DNA of 64,000 nucleotides from a virus. Below are positions 49,376 through 60,571 of the stretch, one piece after another (the stretch's first letter is position 1; each line of letters starts with the position of its first letter). The notes under the pieces are model-generated. The model did no database searches. It was not told the DNA's origin and saw nothing but the letters and a program-made list of their open reading frames with translations. The stretch covers positions 1-64,000 of the IMG/VR virus record IMGVR_UViG_3300031707_002715. One strand, written 5' to 3'. The position numbers were made by a program, and so were the translations under genes.

Positions 49376-52300
49376 TTCAATTATCATCATCAATATTAGA
49401 CTTTGGCTCATTATCTAAGGGTCAGACATCGACTAGACAGGTAACGATTTATAATATTAGTGCTAGCAGCGTTAATATTACAAATATAATAAGTTCTAGT
49501 TCGGATTATGAAATAGCACCGTTAGCATTTTCTATCGATGCTAATAGTTCGAAAAATATATCAATCAAATATACTGCAAATGATATATTATTTGCTATAG
49601 GTACTATTTCTGTCTCTAACACTGCAGGTCCTGATGAAGTGATTAATACGACTGCGAATATTTTAGAACCAATAGTGATTTTAATTACAAGCCCGCTAAA
49701 TTTTCCGAAATTAAGTATCGATGATTCTTTAACGTTATCGAAGAACATTGGTAATTCTGCATCAAATGGATCACAATTAATTGCTAACGTATTATCGATA
49801 GATTCTAATTTTGTTGTGATGTCTCCTGTAATTATAGTCAATGCCGGTTCAACTGCTGATATCTTAATAAAGTTTTTGCCTACGACTGTCGGTATTAAGA
49901 GTGGGACGATAAATATTACGACGAATGATTCGATAGGTAGTTATTCTTTTAATGTTAACGGTGAAGCAGTGATTCCTACTTACACATTATCGAGCTCGTT
50001 TCTTAGTTTTGGGTCGGTACCTGTCAATGATTATAAGACGATGACATTTAGCGTTACAAATACTAGTATTGACGTGAATTTGATCATAAGTTCGGTAACG
50101 ATCGGTGATAGCGTGTTTTCAATAGACGTTTCTAGCGTCACTATTGCTCCTTTACAATCACAAATATTTACTGTGACATTTTTGCCATTGACATCTGAGA
50201 CTATATCTGGTTTAATAGCATTATCAAATAACACAGGCAGTGACATTAATGTAAACTATTCTGGCACCGGTTTAATTGTGCCAGCAATACAATTATTAAG
50301 TACTAACATCGATATCGGAATATACACTATTTTTATTAGTAAAACATTTGACATTACGATTCAAAATGTCGGCGTTGTTGATTTAGTAATAAACGATATT
50401 GTTTTTCCTATAATTAGTGGCACGATTTTCTCTTCGTCAATTTCTTATCCTTATATAGTTAATCGAGGTGATGAAGTAGTTGTAACTGTGACAGTTAATT
50501 CAAGTGTCGAAATCACATATTCCGGTATAATTTCAATTGTCAGTAACGCTTATAATAGTCCTCATGCCATTAATATAAGCGGCATCTCACAGTCAGCGTT
50601 AATAGTAGTCGACGTTGCCAGTTTAGATTTTGGTACGATTCAGGTAGGCGAACAAAAAATATTATCATTCGTGGTGAAAAACACTAGAGATGTAGATTTA
50701 TCGGTATTGATTAATGATATAAATGCATTTACTGTGTCCGAGAATAATTTTATAGTTTCTGGTCATAGTTCGCACACGATCAGCGTGACATTTACATTAG
50801 ACACTGTAGGTTCTGTAAGCGAAGTATTAACGATAATTTCTAATGATATTTTTAGTCCGACAGTCGCAGTAAACTTATTAGGATCTGCTGACGTTAACCA
50901 TTCATTCACATTGATACCTGACAAAATTACGAATAACTATATATCTAAAAGTATAACTAGCATTACTGAATTAACAATAATAAATAGAAGCTTATTGACA
51001 GCAACAATTGATAGTTTGACAGTCACTGATTTGCTGGGTGTTGCAACATATAGTATTACAGTTAACAATTTACCGGTAACGTTAGCTCCGGGTGAAGCTA
51101 CGATAGTCGACGTTTCATTACTGGCATCCACTGTTGGTAAAGTCGCAAGCGATCTTAAATTTAATACTCACGTTAGTGGTATTGCGACTTCAATTGTGAT
51201 TAGATATGAGGGTGAAATATTTGCACCGACAATTAATTTATCAGACGATAGTATCAATTTTGGTAGTGTAGCAGTCGGTGATACTAGTTTTGAAAATGTC
51301 ATTATCACGAATGATAACAGCAATGTTGATTTATCGGTAGAACTAACGTCAAATAACGATGCTTTTCATTTCAAGCAATCGGGCGAAGACGATAATTTAG
51401 TCGTATCGTATGTTAATTCAAAATATGTCGTCGACACTACTAAACAGGGATTAATACTAGATTCAGTGACTGTAGTCGATAGTTTAACGGGCGAACAATA
51501 TGCGTTAGGTGATCCTGCAAATGTAAATGAGTTCTCAGTAAATACAGACACCGGTGTGATAACTGTAAATTCTGTATTAAATAATAAATCGTTAAATGTT
51601 AGATACGATCACAAGTTGTCGACGCTTACACTTAATATACATGCTAATGCAAGTACTACAATAAGTATAGGATTTTCTCCACAAAGAACGGGAATACAAT
51701 TTGGTACAATAACAGTGTTATCTAATGATGATGTCAATCCGACGCTTATAATTAGTTTAGCTGGTGATGGCATACCCAACATAGCATCGATGATTCAAGA
51801 CAGCGCTTTAGTTAAATTTATAGCAAAAGTCGGTAAGTCTGTGTCACAAAAAGTCAAGCTTAAAAATACAGGGACTGTAAAATTATATGTTACTAGCGTG
51901 ACATGTGTATTACCATTTTCTGTTGCAAATAGTCAATATGGTATTGATCCTAATGAAACGTTTGACCTCGAAATAATATTTCAACCGACTAATGATTCTG
52001 ATATAAATCAAACTGTGACAGTCCATAGTAATGCTCCAGATTTAATTATACCGGTCAATGGTCAAGGCGCATATTCGCATATATTATTGCCGACTTCATT
52101 TGATTTCGGTGAATCGCCCATTAATATAAAAACTGATAAAATATTAACAGTTAGTAACACTGCAATTGTGAATTTAGATGTGCAATTACAAATTAATTCA
52201 GCTTATTTTTCTGTTACGCCATTAGATTTCACAATATTGGCCAATAGCACTTACGACGTTGTCGTTTCTTTTAAACCGACTGAAGAAATTACATATTCTA

Positions 52301-55020
52301 AAAGTTTAAAAATAATAAGCGACGATCCGACGCAACACGAGATTAATTATACTATTACAGGTATTGGTAAAAATAAGCCAGTAATCGAAGTTGCATCTCG
52401 GTTAGAGTTCGATAGGACAAACGTTAGAGAAACTTCACAGAAAATGCTCGAAGTATTTAATCGCGGATCTGCGACATTACAAATAACAAACATATCTATA
52501 ATAGAGAATTTAGCATCGTATTCAATTTCATCGGCGTCATTTGCTAGCATTCCACCGGGTGCATCGACTCAATTTACGATAATATTTTCACCGCAAAGCG
52601 CGCCGAAAGATTATATTACTGGTAAACTCAAAATAGTGAATAATACTGACAATCCTAATGTTGAAGTGCTACTTAAAGGAAAAGGCAATCAACCGAAAGG
52701 TGAATGGCAAGCATTTAATTTAAGCTCGATGATGCCTGACGCGATAATTTCTACAGCAAATGCCATCGATGATGTAATCGATCCATTAAAGACGGTGTTA
52801 AATCTTATTAAGCAAGTAGTTGATTTAGTAAAAGTATTATTAATCGATACGCAAAGTGCGTTAAAAGTTATTTTGGATAAGATATTTAAAGTTATTAAGA
52901 ACTATACAGACGATCTGCTATCATTTGGTGTGTACATTTTACCCATATTTCCGAGTACGTCATATTACGATCCCGATAATAATACGAGCGATTTTGCAAA
53001 ATTTTTAGCGAGTATTGGTGGTGGATCAGATTATTTTAAAAGGAAGATTGCCGATTCATTTGATGATTTATATGATAGTCAAAGACCGCAGTTTTCTGAT
53101 TCTGCTATTTGTGGTGCATATGTGATTGCAGTTGATTCCGGAAATGTTTCTGAAGTAGTAAAGGGTATTATCGCGTTAAATAAAATATTTACTGCTGTTG
53201 ATTGGCAACCAAATGTGCAAGAACCACAATCATTAGAAGCCATATCCGGTTCTCAAGTCATATTACGATGGGAATTACCAGAATTTTTGACGTTTAATGT
53301 TGCAGGTATTTTTAATAAACAGAAGTTTATAGATCTTATTGAAGGGTTTGAAGTTTATCGGTCTGAAGAGCCGTTAAAGATGGTGACTGCTACTCAGAGA
53401 CACACTGATCCAAATAATTCTGCGACACAAATATCGAATGTCGGTGATGTTATTGATGTGACAACGTTTAGAAAGTTAGATCCAATAGGTACAGTCGCTG
53501 CCGATCAATATCATTTTAGGATTGAAAATTTTGCTACGGGTTGGAAAAATGCAGACAATAAAGATACAGCAAAAGCAATGGGTTATGAATTTAATGACGA
53601 TGATGTCCAATTGGGCAAAAATTATTATTATGTTGTCAGGACAAAGCTCGGCGACATATATAGTAAATTGTCAAATGAAGTTACAGGTTCTAGAATTGAT
53701 ATTGAAATATTGCCGGCAACAGATGCACTTAATCGATGCGTCAATTTTAGATGTATTAAAACTAAAGGAAATACAAAAATAATACGCACGTTGCAGCGAC
53801 CGATCGTTAAATTAATCAATAGAACCGGTATTATTATTCAATCAGAGTCTAGATATAATAAAAATGGTGTTATACCAGATGCAAATGAGCAGCAAGTCAA
53901 CACATTTACTTTTTTTATTAGCTCTGTGAATATTGATATCAATAATATAATTATAAGAAATCCGACAGAAGCTGAGCGAAGAATTGCAGTCGATAAGTTG
54001 ACTGTAAAGTCGACATTATTTTTTGATAATGGTGAAATAAAGATCTGGGACGATGGCACTTCTACGGGTACAAGTGGTACGAGCAATACAGATATTGAGT
54101 TAAATAGGGAAGGATATTTTAACATTTTGAATGATACAAAGTTAGTTCCCGGTTGGGATTTATTAGTGACGTATAGAAACAATAATACATATTTAACTAT
54201 AAACGACATATCAAATGCTGGGTACAAACAAGGTGATTATATAGTAATTGAATATTACGCTAGTGATTATACGGCGCAATGTACAAAACAAATGGACGTT
54301 TTTGATGCTTTTAAATGTAATAGTGGTGAAAATAAAGGTATATGTCCCAATTATTCTAATGCCAGATGTATATATCATGGTGGGACTGTTTGTTTAAATA
54401 ATGGTAATACGAAACTCGGTAATAGATGTATATCTAATAAAACATTTTTTGATGCATATAGGTGTCAAGATTCATCGATGGGTGGTGAAGTTAAAGCTAT
54501 TGACAAAATGAAAAGGAATGATCTTAATTATTGTATCGATACTACTGGAGTCTGTGCAGGATATCAATCGTTAAGCGAACAGAGTGTCGGATTATATCCA
54601 AACTGGATAGCATTGACGTCAATGATGTCGCTTATAAAGCCCGTAGACGATTTTATTTTGACATTACAAGCATGGGTTAATAGAGAGATTGATGCGATAC
54701 AAAAAGGGTCACAGACAGTCGAACAGTTCATTGATTTATTGTCAAATAAGATTGAAGAATTAGAAAAGTTTATAGATACAATACAAAAAATATTAGATAC
54801 ATTGCTTTCAATTTTTAGTAGTAATGTTGGTTTTTATATATTGTCTATAGACGCTGCGACAGGCGGGCCGCAACGTGTAAAACAGTTAATTCAATCGGCT
54901 GAAGGCGGGCCTAGTTCTGGATCGAGCGGTTATACTGCTGGTATAGTTTTGTTTATTGGAGCGCCTGATGCAAAAACTGTTCGAACAACGTATCAATTTT
55001 TAAGATTGTTTTTCAAATGA
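49372..55020 (+). CDS. Giant baseplate protein with ten ASPM-SPD2-Hydin-type Ig repeats
   Basis: 1882 residues. Residues 1-1106 hold about ten ASPM-SPD-2-Hydin (choice-of-anchor D) Ig repeats of about 105 residues (first strand LDFGSLSKGQ, LSFGSVPVND, LDFGTIQVGE, INFGSVAVGD, FDFGESPINI and divergent relatives). One repeat contains an inserted copy of the dispersed TDTGVITV...VRYDHK module. Residues 1110-1190 are amphipathic helices (IDDVIDPLKTVLNLIKQVVDLVK). FN3-like parts follow, then nine cysteines between about 1636 and 1728 (CTKQ, CNSG, CPNY, CIYH and others), then a helical C-terminus. Probably a very long baseplate arm or surface-exposed strut. Confidence 0.75.
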   Translation: MIQLSSSILDFGSLSKGQTSTRQVTIYNISASSVNITNIISSSSDYEIAPLAFSIDANSSKNISIKYTANDILFAIGTISVSNTAGPDEVINTTANILEPIVILITSPLNFPKLSIDDSLTLSKNIGNSASNGSQLIANVLSIDSNFVVMSPVIIVNAGSTADILIKFLPTTVGIKSGTINITTNDSIGSYSFNVNGEAVIPTYTLSSSFLSFGSVPVNDYKTMTFSVTNTSIDVNLIISSVTIGDSVFSIDVSSVTIAPLQSQIFTVTFLPLTSETISGLIALSNNTGSDINVNYSGTGLIVPAIQLLSTNIDIGIYTIFISKTFDITIQNVGVVDLVINDIVFPIISGTIFSSSISYPYIVNRGDEVVVTVTVNSSVEITYSGIISIVSNAYNSPHAINISGISQSALIVVDVASLDFGTIQVGEQKILSFVVKNTRDVDLSVLINDINAFTVSENNFIVSGHSSHTISVTFTLDTVGSVSEVLTIISNDIFSPTVAVNLLGSADVNHSFTLIPDKITNNYISKSITSITELTIINRSLLTATIDSLTVTDLLGVATYSITVNNLPVTLAPGEATIVDVSLLASTVGKVASDLKFNTHVSGIATSIVIRYEGEIFAPTINLSDDSINFGSVAVGDTSFENVIITNDNSNVDLSVELTSNNDAFHFKQSGEDDNLVVSYVNSKYVVDTTKQGLILDSVTVVDSLTGEQYALGDPANVNEFSVNTDTGVITVNSVLNNKSLNVRYDHKLSTLTLNIHANASTTISIGFSPQRTGIQFGTITVLSNDDVNPTLIISLAGDGIPNIASMIQDSALVKFIAKVGKSVSQKVKLKNTGTVKLYVTSVTCVLPFSVANSQYGIDPNETFDLEIIFQPTNDSDINQTVTVHSNAPDLIIPVNGQGAYSHILLPTSFDFGESPINIKTDKILTVSNTAIVNLDVQLQINSAYFSVTPLDFTILANSTYDVVVSFKPTEEITYSKSLKIISDDPTQHEINYTITGIGKNKPVIEVASRLEFDRTNVRETSQKMLEVFNRGSATLQITNISIIENLASYSISSASFASIPPGASTQFTIIFSPQSAPKDYITGKLKIVNNTDNPNVEVLLKGKGNQPKGEWQAFNLSSMMPDAIISTANAIDDVIDPLKTVLNLIKQVVDLVKVLLIDTQSALKVILDKIFKVIKNYTDDLLSFGVYILPIFPSTSYYDPDNNTSDFAKFLASIGGGSDYFKRKIADSFDDLYDSQRPQFSDSAICGAYVIAVDSGNVSEVVKGIIALNKIFTAVDWQPNVQEPQSLEAISGSQVILRWELPEFLTFNVAGIFNKQKFIDLIEGFEVYRSEEPLKMVTATQRHTDPNNSATQISNVGDVIDVTTFRKLDPIGTVAADQYHFRIENFATGWKNADNKDTAKAMGYEFNDDDVQLGKNYYYVVRTKLGDIYSKLSNEVTGSRIDIEILPATDALNRCVNFRCIKTKGNTKIIRTLQRPIVKLINRTGIIIQSESRYNKNGVIPDANEQQVNTFTFFISSVNIDINNIIIRNPTEAERRIAVDKLTVKSTLFFDNGEIKIWDDGTSTGTSGTSNTDIELNREGYFNILNDTKLVPGWDLLVTYRNNNTYLTINDISNAGYKQGDYIVIEYYASDYTAQCTKQMDVFDAFKCNSGENKGICPNYSNARCIYHGGTVCLNNGNTKLGNRCISNKTFFDAYRCQDSSMGGEVKAIDKMKRNDLNYCIDTTGVCAGYQSLSEQSVGLYPNWIALTSMMSLIKPVDDFILTLQAWVNREIDAIQKGSQTVEQFIDLLSNKIEELEKFIDTIQKILDTLLSIFSSNVGFYILSIDAATGGPQRVKQLIQSAEGGPSSGSSGYTAGIVLFIGAPDAKTVRTTYQFLRLFFK

Positions 55021-55049
55021 TAATCACGTATATTTGTTGGAGGTTTTAA

Positions 55050-55514
55050 ATGGCTTTTGATTTTTTAGGTACTTTTTCAAAGCAAGAATTAGATAATTTA
55101 AGGACATTTTTACAGGGCGAATTAGATAAAGTTGATGCTCAAGTTAATCACATGATTTTAGAGTCGAATAAGTTGCAGAAAACGTTAATAGAAGTAATAA
55201 ATCAGTCAAATCTAATAAATTCAAAATCGAAATCATTTGAGAATACTTTTCATAGACAGATTCAATCTCAGGTTGATGATTCAGATGCAGCATTATTAGT
55301 GCAAAGAGTTAAACAACCATTTTATCAAAATATAAAAGAAAAAGATTATTACGAGCACAAAATGCGAAAATTGATAGATAAGATCGAGCAATTGCAAGAG
55401 CGAGTCCATCAATTGAGGATATCTAAAGGTGAATTTAGGACTGATATCGAGACTATAAATTCATTATTTGATTCTAAACACGACTTTTTAACAGTTGAAA
55501 AAGAGGTTGTTTAA
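55050..55514 (+). CDS. Coiled-coil baseplate protein
   Basis: 154 residues, with TTGGAGG before ATG. Two long coiled coils (ELDNLRTFLQGELDKVDAQ and KMRKLIDKIEQLQERVHQLRIS) flank a central loop. Its stop overlaps the next start by one base. Its place just before the wedge genes suggests a wedge or inter-subunit connector; no family was recognised. Confidence 0.58.
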   Translation: MAFDFLGTFSKQELDNLRTFLQGELDKVDAQVNHMILESNKLQKTLIEVINQSNLINSKSKSFENTFHRQIQSQVDDSDAALLVQRVKQPFYQNIKEKDYYEHKMRKLIDKIEQLQERVHQLRISKGEFRTDIETINSLFDSKHDFLTVEKEVV

Positions 55515-57007
55515 TGTCGTATGACACAAAACTTTTAAGGTATTGTGATCATCGAGTGATTGAAGAAGATCATACAGTTGATGTAGATTTTTTAACTGTG
55601 TACTTGAATTCTTTTGTTGCTAACAATAACAATGTAACTGTTAGAGTTAATAGTGTTGTATGGGACAGAAATAATAAGTCAGAAGTATTATTTGAAGAAG
55701 ATGTTACGAGTCAAGTCACAGGTGTAAATTCAAACTTTTCAGTTTCGAGAACGCCGATTTATAATGGTGCGAATAAAAAACAAATAGCGACAAAATTGAC
55801 AGACGTTGTGGTGCAAGTGACAGTTTATAATGAGGATGCGTCGGCTCAATTTACAGGCGGTACAGATAAATTATTAGTAACACAACATCGACCATTAATG
55901 TCAAATTATGATATTTATGCAGTACAATTGACAGAAAATGATGTTACAGTCACAGTTAATTCTATTGAAGCGGAGATAGATTCGATCGAACCAGTTCATG
56001 GTAAGATCATGTTAAAAGACGCACCGCCTGTTAGTGCAACTGTGATAGTGACGTATAATTATCGGGCCCATGTTCAAGCATTTAATGCAGATACGGGTGT
56101 AATTACTATTAAAGAAAAACCTGTGATCGGTCAAGACGTTATCATTTCTTATTATTACTTGACAAATGATGGTTGGAAAATTAATAACGATGTACAACTA
56201 AAAAGCAGTACGATTATATTTGATAGACCAAAACAGACAAATAATTTTTTAGTGCAAGATGAAGATGATTCAGATCAATTTACGGGACTTGAAGATCGTT
56301 TTTATACTAAAAATAAACCGATCATTCCGCCGAGAGCTAAGTTAAATACTGATCCGTCATCGACGATGATAACACAAATTATTGTTAAGATTAATGGTCA
56401 ACGAATAATGCCGGTTAATTTTAATGCCGATACTGGATTAATTGTTTTAGGATTGATACCTACAACGACAGATGTAGTAACTGTGACATATAATTATCGT
56501 AGTAGTAATCCTGCAGATATAATTTCAGTTGATTATCAGGTGGATATAAATGGTTGTAAGAAATGTAAACGTACGGGTCAAGTTAACGATTTTGATTATG
56601 ATAAATTGGGTGAACTCATAACAGTTATTGATGAACAGAAATTGATGCAAGACGTGCTCAAATTTACAATAGCTGTTAAAGGTTCGAATGCAGCTAATCC
56701 ATGGTGGGGAACATCGTTAGTTTCTTTTATTGGAACTGCCCATACGTCAGAATATTATGATCCTAAATTTAAAAGCGAGATAATTGATGGTGGAGAAAAA
56801 TTAAAAGACTTACAAATGCAACAGTCACAGTATCAAGAAGTCACAGATAATGAGTTTTTTAGTTATTTTGGTAACATAACAGTCGAACAAAGCGATTATG
56901 ATTTTAACTTTTACGAAATAACTGCGACGATAGTTTCGCAGGCGGCAACTGCGATCTCAATGACGACGTCGTTGTATTTTAATAAGCCGTTGACGTCAGT
57001 ATCATAA
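55514..57007 (+). CDS. gp25-like baseplate wedge protein with N-terminal beta modules
   Basis: 497 residues. The first 330 residues hold three copies of the dispersed module, each opening with ED(V/A/D)S/T-(S/A/D)Q(V/F)TG (FEEDVTSQVTG, EDASAQFTGGTDK, DEDDSDQFTGLEDRF) and ending in VTYNYR. A CKKC motif follows near residue 350. The C-terminal 150 residues (LGELITVIDEQKLMQDVLKFTI, NPWWGTSLVSFIG) have the order of a gp25/GpW wedge domain, and the next gene is a J/gp6-like protein, the usual partner. It joins the wedge to the sheath base. The gp25 assignment is moderate. Confidence 0.66.
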   Translation: MSYDTKLLRYCDHRVIEEDHTVDVDFLTVYLNSFVANNNNVTVRVNSVVWDRNNKSEVLFEEDVTSQVTGVNSNFSVSRTPIYNGANKKQIATKLTDVVVQVTVYNEDASAQFTGGTDKLLVTQHRPLMSNYDIYAVQLTENDVTVTVNSIEAEIDSIEPVHGKIMLKDAPPVSATVIVTYNYRAHVQAFNADTGVITIKEKPVIGQDVIISYYYLTNDGWKINNDVQLKSSTIIFDRPKQTNNFLVQDEDDSDQFTGLEDRFYTKNKPIIPPRAKLNTDPSSTMITQIIVKINGQRIMPVNFNADTGLIVLGLIPTTTDVVTVTYNYRSSNPADIISVDYQVDINGCKKCKRTGQVNDFDYDKLGELITVIDEQKLMQDVLKFTIAVKGSNAANPWWGTSLVSFIGTAHTSEYYDPKFKSEIIDGGEKLKDLQMQQSQYQEVTDNEFFSYFGNITVEQSDYDFNFYEITATIVSQAATAISMTTSLYFNKPLTSVS

Positions 57008-57021
57008 TAAGGAGTTTATAA

Positions 57022-60000
57022 ATGGCAAGACCTTCACAACCGACTGGATTAACGACAGAGGCTTCTAGTAATTCTATTATAATAAATTGGACAGCGAATC
57101 CAGAGCCAGATGTTAAAGGTTATAACATATATAATTCTACTACGTCAGGTGGTGGAATTAGCGGTTATGTTAAATTGAATAATGAACTTATTACAACGTA
57201 TAGTAGGATAGACGACGTAGTGACAAATAGCACGACGACAGTCCAGACAATTGGCGGTCAGCGTACAACTACGACCATTGAGACGATAACACAGATTGTT
57301 ATATTCGCTTTTACACATTCAGATTTACTTGATACAAAGCCTCAATATTATGTATTAACAGCTGTCAATAATTCAGATGAAGAAAGCTTATATTCTATTG
57401 AAATTTATGACGTACCATTAATTTTATCGACGGTGCTCGTCGAATTTCCAGTAAGAAGCACGAGCGACGTTACAAAGTCAATGATCGCGAATGTATTGAC
57501 TCGTTATCCAAATATTGATATTAAACCAGGCACGATGACTCGTGATATTCATATTGATCCTCATGCATCAGAATTTGGATTTCTTTATACATATATTGAT
57601 TTTTTGGTGCGATCAGAATCATTTATTACATTATTAGAAATTGATGATCCGACAAATACGGGCACGTCAATTGCTGTGTCGCAGTCAACATACAAACAAC
57701 AATTGAAAGCTGCGATGCAATTGACGAACGACAGTGATGTGCAATCTATAATTGATTTTGCGTTTGACAAACTGGCAAATAATTTTAATACGTTTAGGAA
57801 AGCAGCGACTGCGTCGATCGGTGAAGTTGTATTTTATACGCAGATAGAACCGACAGCGACCATAACTGTTCCACAAGGTACAGTTATATCTACAACATCG
57901 ACGTCTGCTAAGCCGGCTATTAATTTTCAAACTCTAGCCGAGGCGAAGATGTTGATCGGTTCAATCGATCAATACTTTAATGAAGTTACACAACGATATG
58001 AGTTAACTGTTTCTATTCAAGCAATTACGACGGGCGAAGTGACGAACGTCGGCTCTAATACTATTAACAATTCTACGTTTACACAATTGCAAGTGACAAA
58101 TATAAAGCCGACTGAAGGAGGAAATGATATTGAAAGTAATAGGAGTCTTGCTAGTCGAGCGATGTTAGCATTTACTGGTCTTGATGTTGGAACAAGAGAC
58201 GGATATTTAAGAACTGCGATTGAAACGCAGTACGTTTATGATGTTTTAGTGGTTGATGCAGGAAATACATTGATGCAAAGAGACTACGATGCAGTTAGAA
58301 GTCAACATGCATACGGTAAAGTTGATATATACTTTAAAGGCAGTGTCTTAATTAGCTTTGTAGAGACGTTTGGATTTTTATTCAAAGGCGCTTATAGAGA
58401 AGACGTCAACATTGATACTACAACACTGAGTGCAGCAAGCGCTACGAATATGAGAATATTTGTAATAAATTCTGAAGTTTCGACATCGTACCCAGTATAT
58501 TTAATTCAAGAGATAATAAATGTCACAAAATCAGATTCTTTTGATTTAACAGGAAATTTCACATTATACAAAAATGCAGTAATAATGCCAAAGACACAAT
58601 ATTTATTGGATTTGTCGTCGGGATTGATTACATTTTACACACAAATATTTCTCGGCGATAGCGTTACTGCAGATTATGAGTATAAAGTGCCGATCGTAAA
58701 TGAAGTCGTTATTGCATCTGCGACAGGCGGTGAAATAAGTGCTTATCTTGATGCAAATGCTTTAGCGAGAAATGTCGCAATATTCACTGATAAAATTTAT
58801 CTTAATAGGATCAGCGCGTTTTCAATCGATCCGTCGACAGACCAATTAACAATATTACTCGGGCACGTATATCACACTGGTGATATTGCAAGAGTCGCAA
58901 GCACTGGTACTTTACCAAGTCCTTTAATTGCGAACACAGATTATTACGTTATTAAAATATCAAATACTAGATTAAAATTAGCGACGACGTTAAGCAATGC
59001 AACAAATGGTATAGCGATCGACATAATCACTTCTGGTGTCGGTGCGCTTTCGATACAACCGTCAACGAAGATAACATTAATCAGAGATGTAGATTATGCT
59101 ATTTATTATAAAACTGTCGGTGTTCATCAGGTAGGATTGATTATGTTTTCTTTTATATCATTTCCTACGGGACTTACTTCAAGTGATGTAATTACAGCTG
59201 ATTATTCATACGTCGAACCAATTGTAGGCGAAGTCGTTATTGCTAGTGCAGTAGGAAACGAAACTACGGCTAATTTAGCGCACGGTAATGTAGTTGAAGC
59301 ATTTGTTATAGAATCTAATGGCATATCTATCGACATTAATAATACTAATGCGATAAATTATTTAATTAACATCGCATTAACAGATATCATTCGAGTGACT
59401 TATAAATATAAGAAAGCTGACAGCGCTATTTTTAGTAATCAACCGGTCGATTCAATTAATTCTGTTACTACTAGCACGGGCGATCCTTTACAAGAAGGCA
59501 CGCAATATTTATTTAACAAAGTTGATGATATTTTGCTCACTGGCAATTCAGTTAGAACGCAGCGTAGCATTCAATTGATATATGATAGCACGTCAGGATT
59601 GCCGGCAGGCGAACTGTTTGATTATAGTGAACATGTCAGTTTAGTAGGTACTGAATATAAAACATTGAGTAAAAAGGGAATAGACGTTCATACTATAGTT
59701 GTTAAAAATATAGCAGGCACTATTACATACAATATAAATAACGATTACGTGTTGGATTTGCCGGAAACACCATTTTATTACATGCAAATTGCTAGATCAA
59801 CGACGTCGACAATTGGTGATGGTCAAACTGTGGTCATCAGTTATAAATACGGAGAATCGATAACTGTTTCTTACAATGTCAATTCATTAATAAAAACGAT
59901 ACAAGATAAAGTCGATGTAAGAAGACACATCACGGCCGATGTTCTAGTTAAAAGTGCGAATAGGATTGATGTTGACATTGAATTTACAGTTAAATTAAGA

Positions 60001-60558
60001 TTGAACGCAAGTGGTCCTGTGGTAATAGACGCATTAACTAATGATTTAAATTCACTATTTGATCAAAAGAAAATGGGTGAACGTATAAATCAGAGTGACA
60101 TTATTGCAATAGCAGACGACAATAATGGTGTCGATTACGTGATGCTACCATTAACTAGGATGGCGATATCAGACGGAACGCACATCGCTAACGAAATAAT
60201 ACCTAGAAATACAGTGTGGTCAGTTTATCAAGTCGGTGTTGTTACATCATATAAAACGCCAAGCCATGTGTTAAAATATAATACTGCTGGTAGCGCAAGC
60301 GATAGTTCAAAATTTTGGCGAATTAGTGCTAATGACGTAGCATTACAACTAGTGAGCTCTCCAAATGATGTCGCAGCAGGTGCGAGTAGAGGATATATCA
60401 GCAATGACGGAACGATTTACATTTCGACTGTTACAGATCCTACGGCATATACAATAACTGTAGCATATAATGTTTCTGATGAAACTGGGTCAAAAGACAT
60501 AATAACGACAGATTTAGATTATTTGAATTTAAAATCACTAGTAATTAACACTATCTAA
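57022..60558 (+). CDS. Baseplate J/gp6-like wedge protein, enlarged
   Basis: 1178 residues, with AAGGAG before ATG. An FN3-like start (TGLTTEASSNSIIINWTANPEPDVKGYNIYNS) precedes the wedge core: IDPHASEFGFLYTYIDFLV, PTATITVPQGTVIST, INFQTLAEAKM, TTGEVTNVGSNTI, GGNDIESNRSLASRAM. Later come copies of both dispersed modules: TQYLLDLSSGLITFYTQI...TADYEYK, and GTLPSPLIANTDYYVIKIS with RLKLATTLSNATNG. The C-terminus contains DVLVKSANRIDVDIEFTV, typical of J-type C-terminal parts. It dimerises in each baseplate wedge. Much longer than P2 gpJ (about 300 residues). Confidence 0.84.
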   Translation: MARPSQPTGLTTEASSNSIIINWTANPEPDVKGYNIYNSTTSGGGISGYVKLNNELITTYSRIDDVVTNSTTTVQTIGGQRTTTTIETITQIVIFAFTHSDLLDTKPQYYVLTAVNNSDEESLYSIEIYDVPLILSTVLVEFPVRSTSDVTKSMIANVLTRYPNIDIKPGTMTRDIHIDPHASEFGFLYTYIDFLVRSESFITLLEIDDPTNTGTSIAVSQSTYKQQLKAAMQLTNDSDVQSIIDFAFDKLANNFNTFRKAATASIGEVVFYTQIEPTATITVPQGTVISTTSTSAKPAINFQTLAEAKMLIGSIDQYFNEVTQRYELTVSIQAITTGEVTNVGSNTINNSTFTQLQVTNIKPTEGGNDIESNRSLASRAMLAFTGLDVGTRDGYLRTAIETQYVYDVLVVDAGNTLMQRDYDAVRSQHAYGKVDIYFKGSVLISFVETFGFLFKGAYREDVNIDTTTLSAASATNMRIFVINSEVSTSYPVYLIQEIINVTKSDSFDLTGNFTLYKNAVIMPKTQYLLDLSSGLITFYTQIFLGDSVTADYEYKVPIVNEVVIASATGGEISAYLDANALARNVAIFTDKIYLNRISAFSIDPSTDQLTILLGHVYHTGDIARVASTGTLPSPLIANTDYYVIKISNTRLKLATTLSNATNGIAIDIITSGVGALSIQPSTKITLIRDVDYAIYYKTVGVHQVGLIMFSFISFPTGLTSSDVITADYSYVEPIVGEVVIASAVGNETTANLAHGNVVEAFVIESNGISIDINNTNAINYLINIALTDIIRVTYKYKKADSAIFSNQPVDSINSVTTSTGDPLQEGTQYLFNKVDDILLTGNSVRTQRSIQLIYDSTSGLPAGELFDYSEHVSLVGTEYKTLSKKGIDVHTIVVKNIAGTITYNINNDYVLDLPETPFYYMQIARSTTSTIGDGQTVVISYKYGESITVSYNVNSLIKTIQDKVDVRRHITADVLVKSANRIDVDIEFTVKLRLNASGPVVIDALTNDLNSLFDQKKMGERINQSDIIAIADDNNGVDYVMLPLTRMAISDGTHIANEIIPRNTVWSVYQVGVVTSYKTPSHVLKYNTAGSASDSSKFWRISANDVALQLVSSPNDVAAGASRGYISNDGTIYISTVTDPTAYTITVAYNVSDETGSKDIITTDLDYLNLKSLVINTI

Positions 60559-60571
60559 TGTGAGGTAAATC

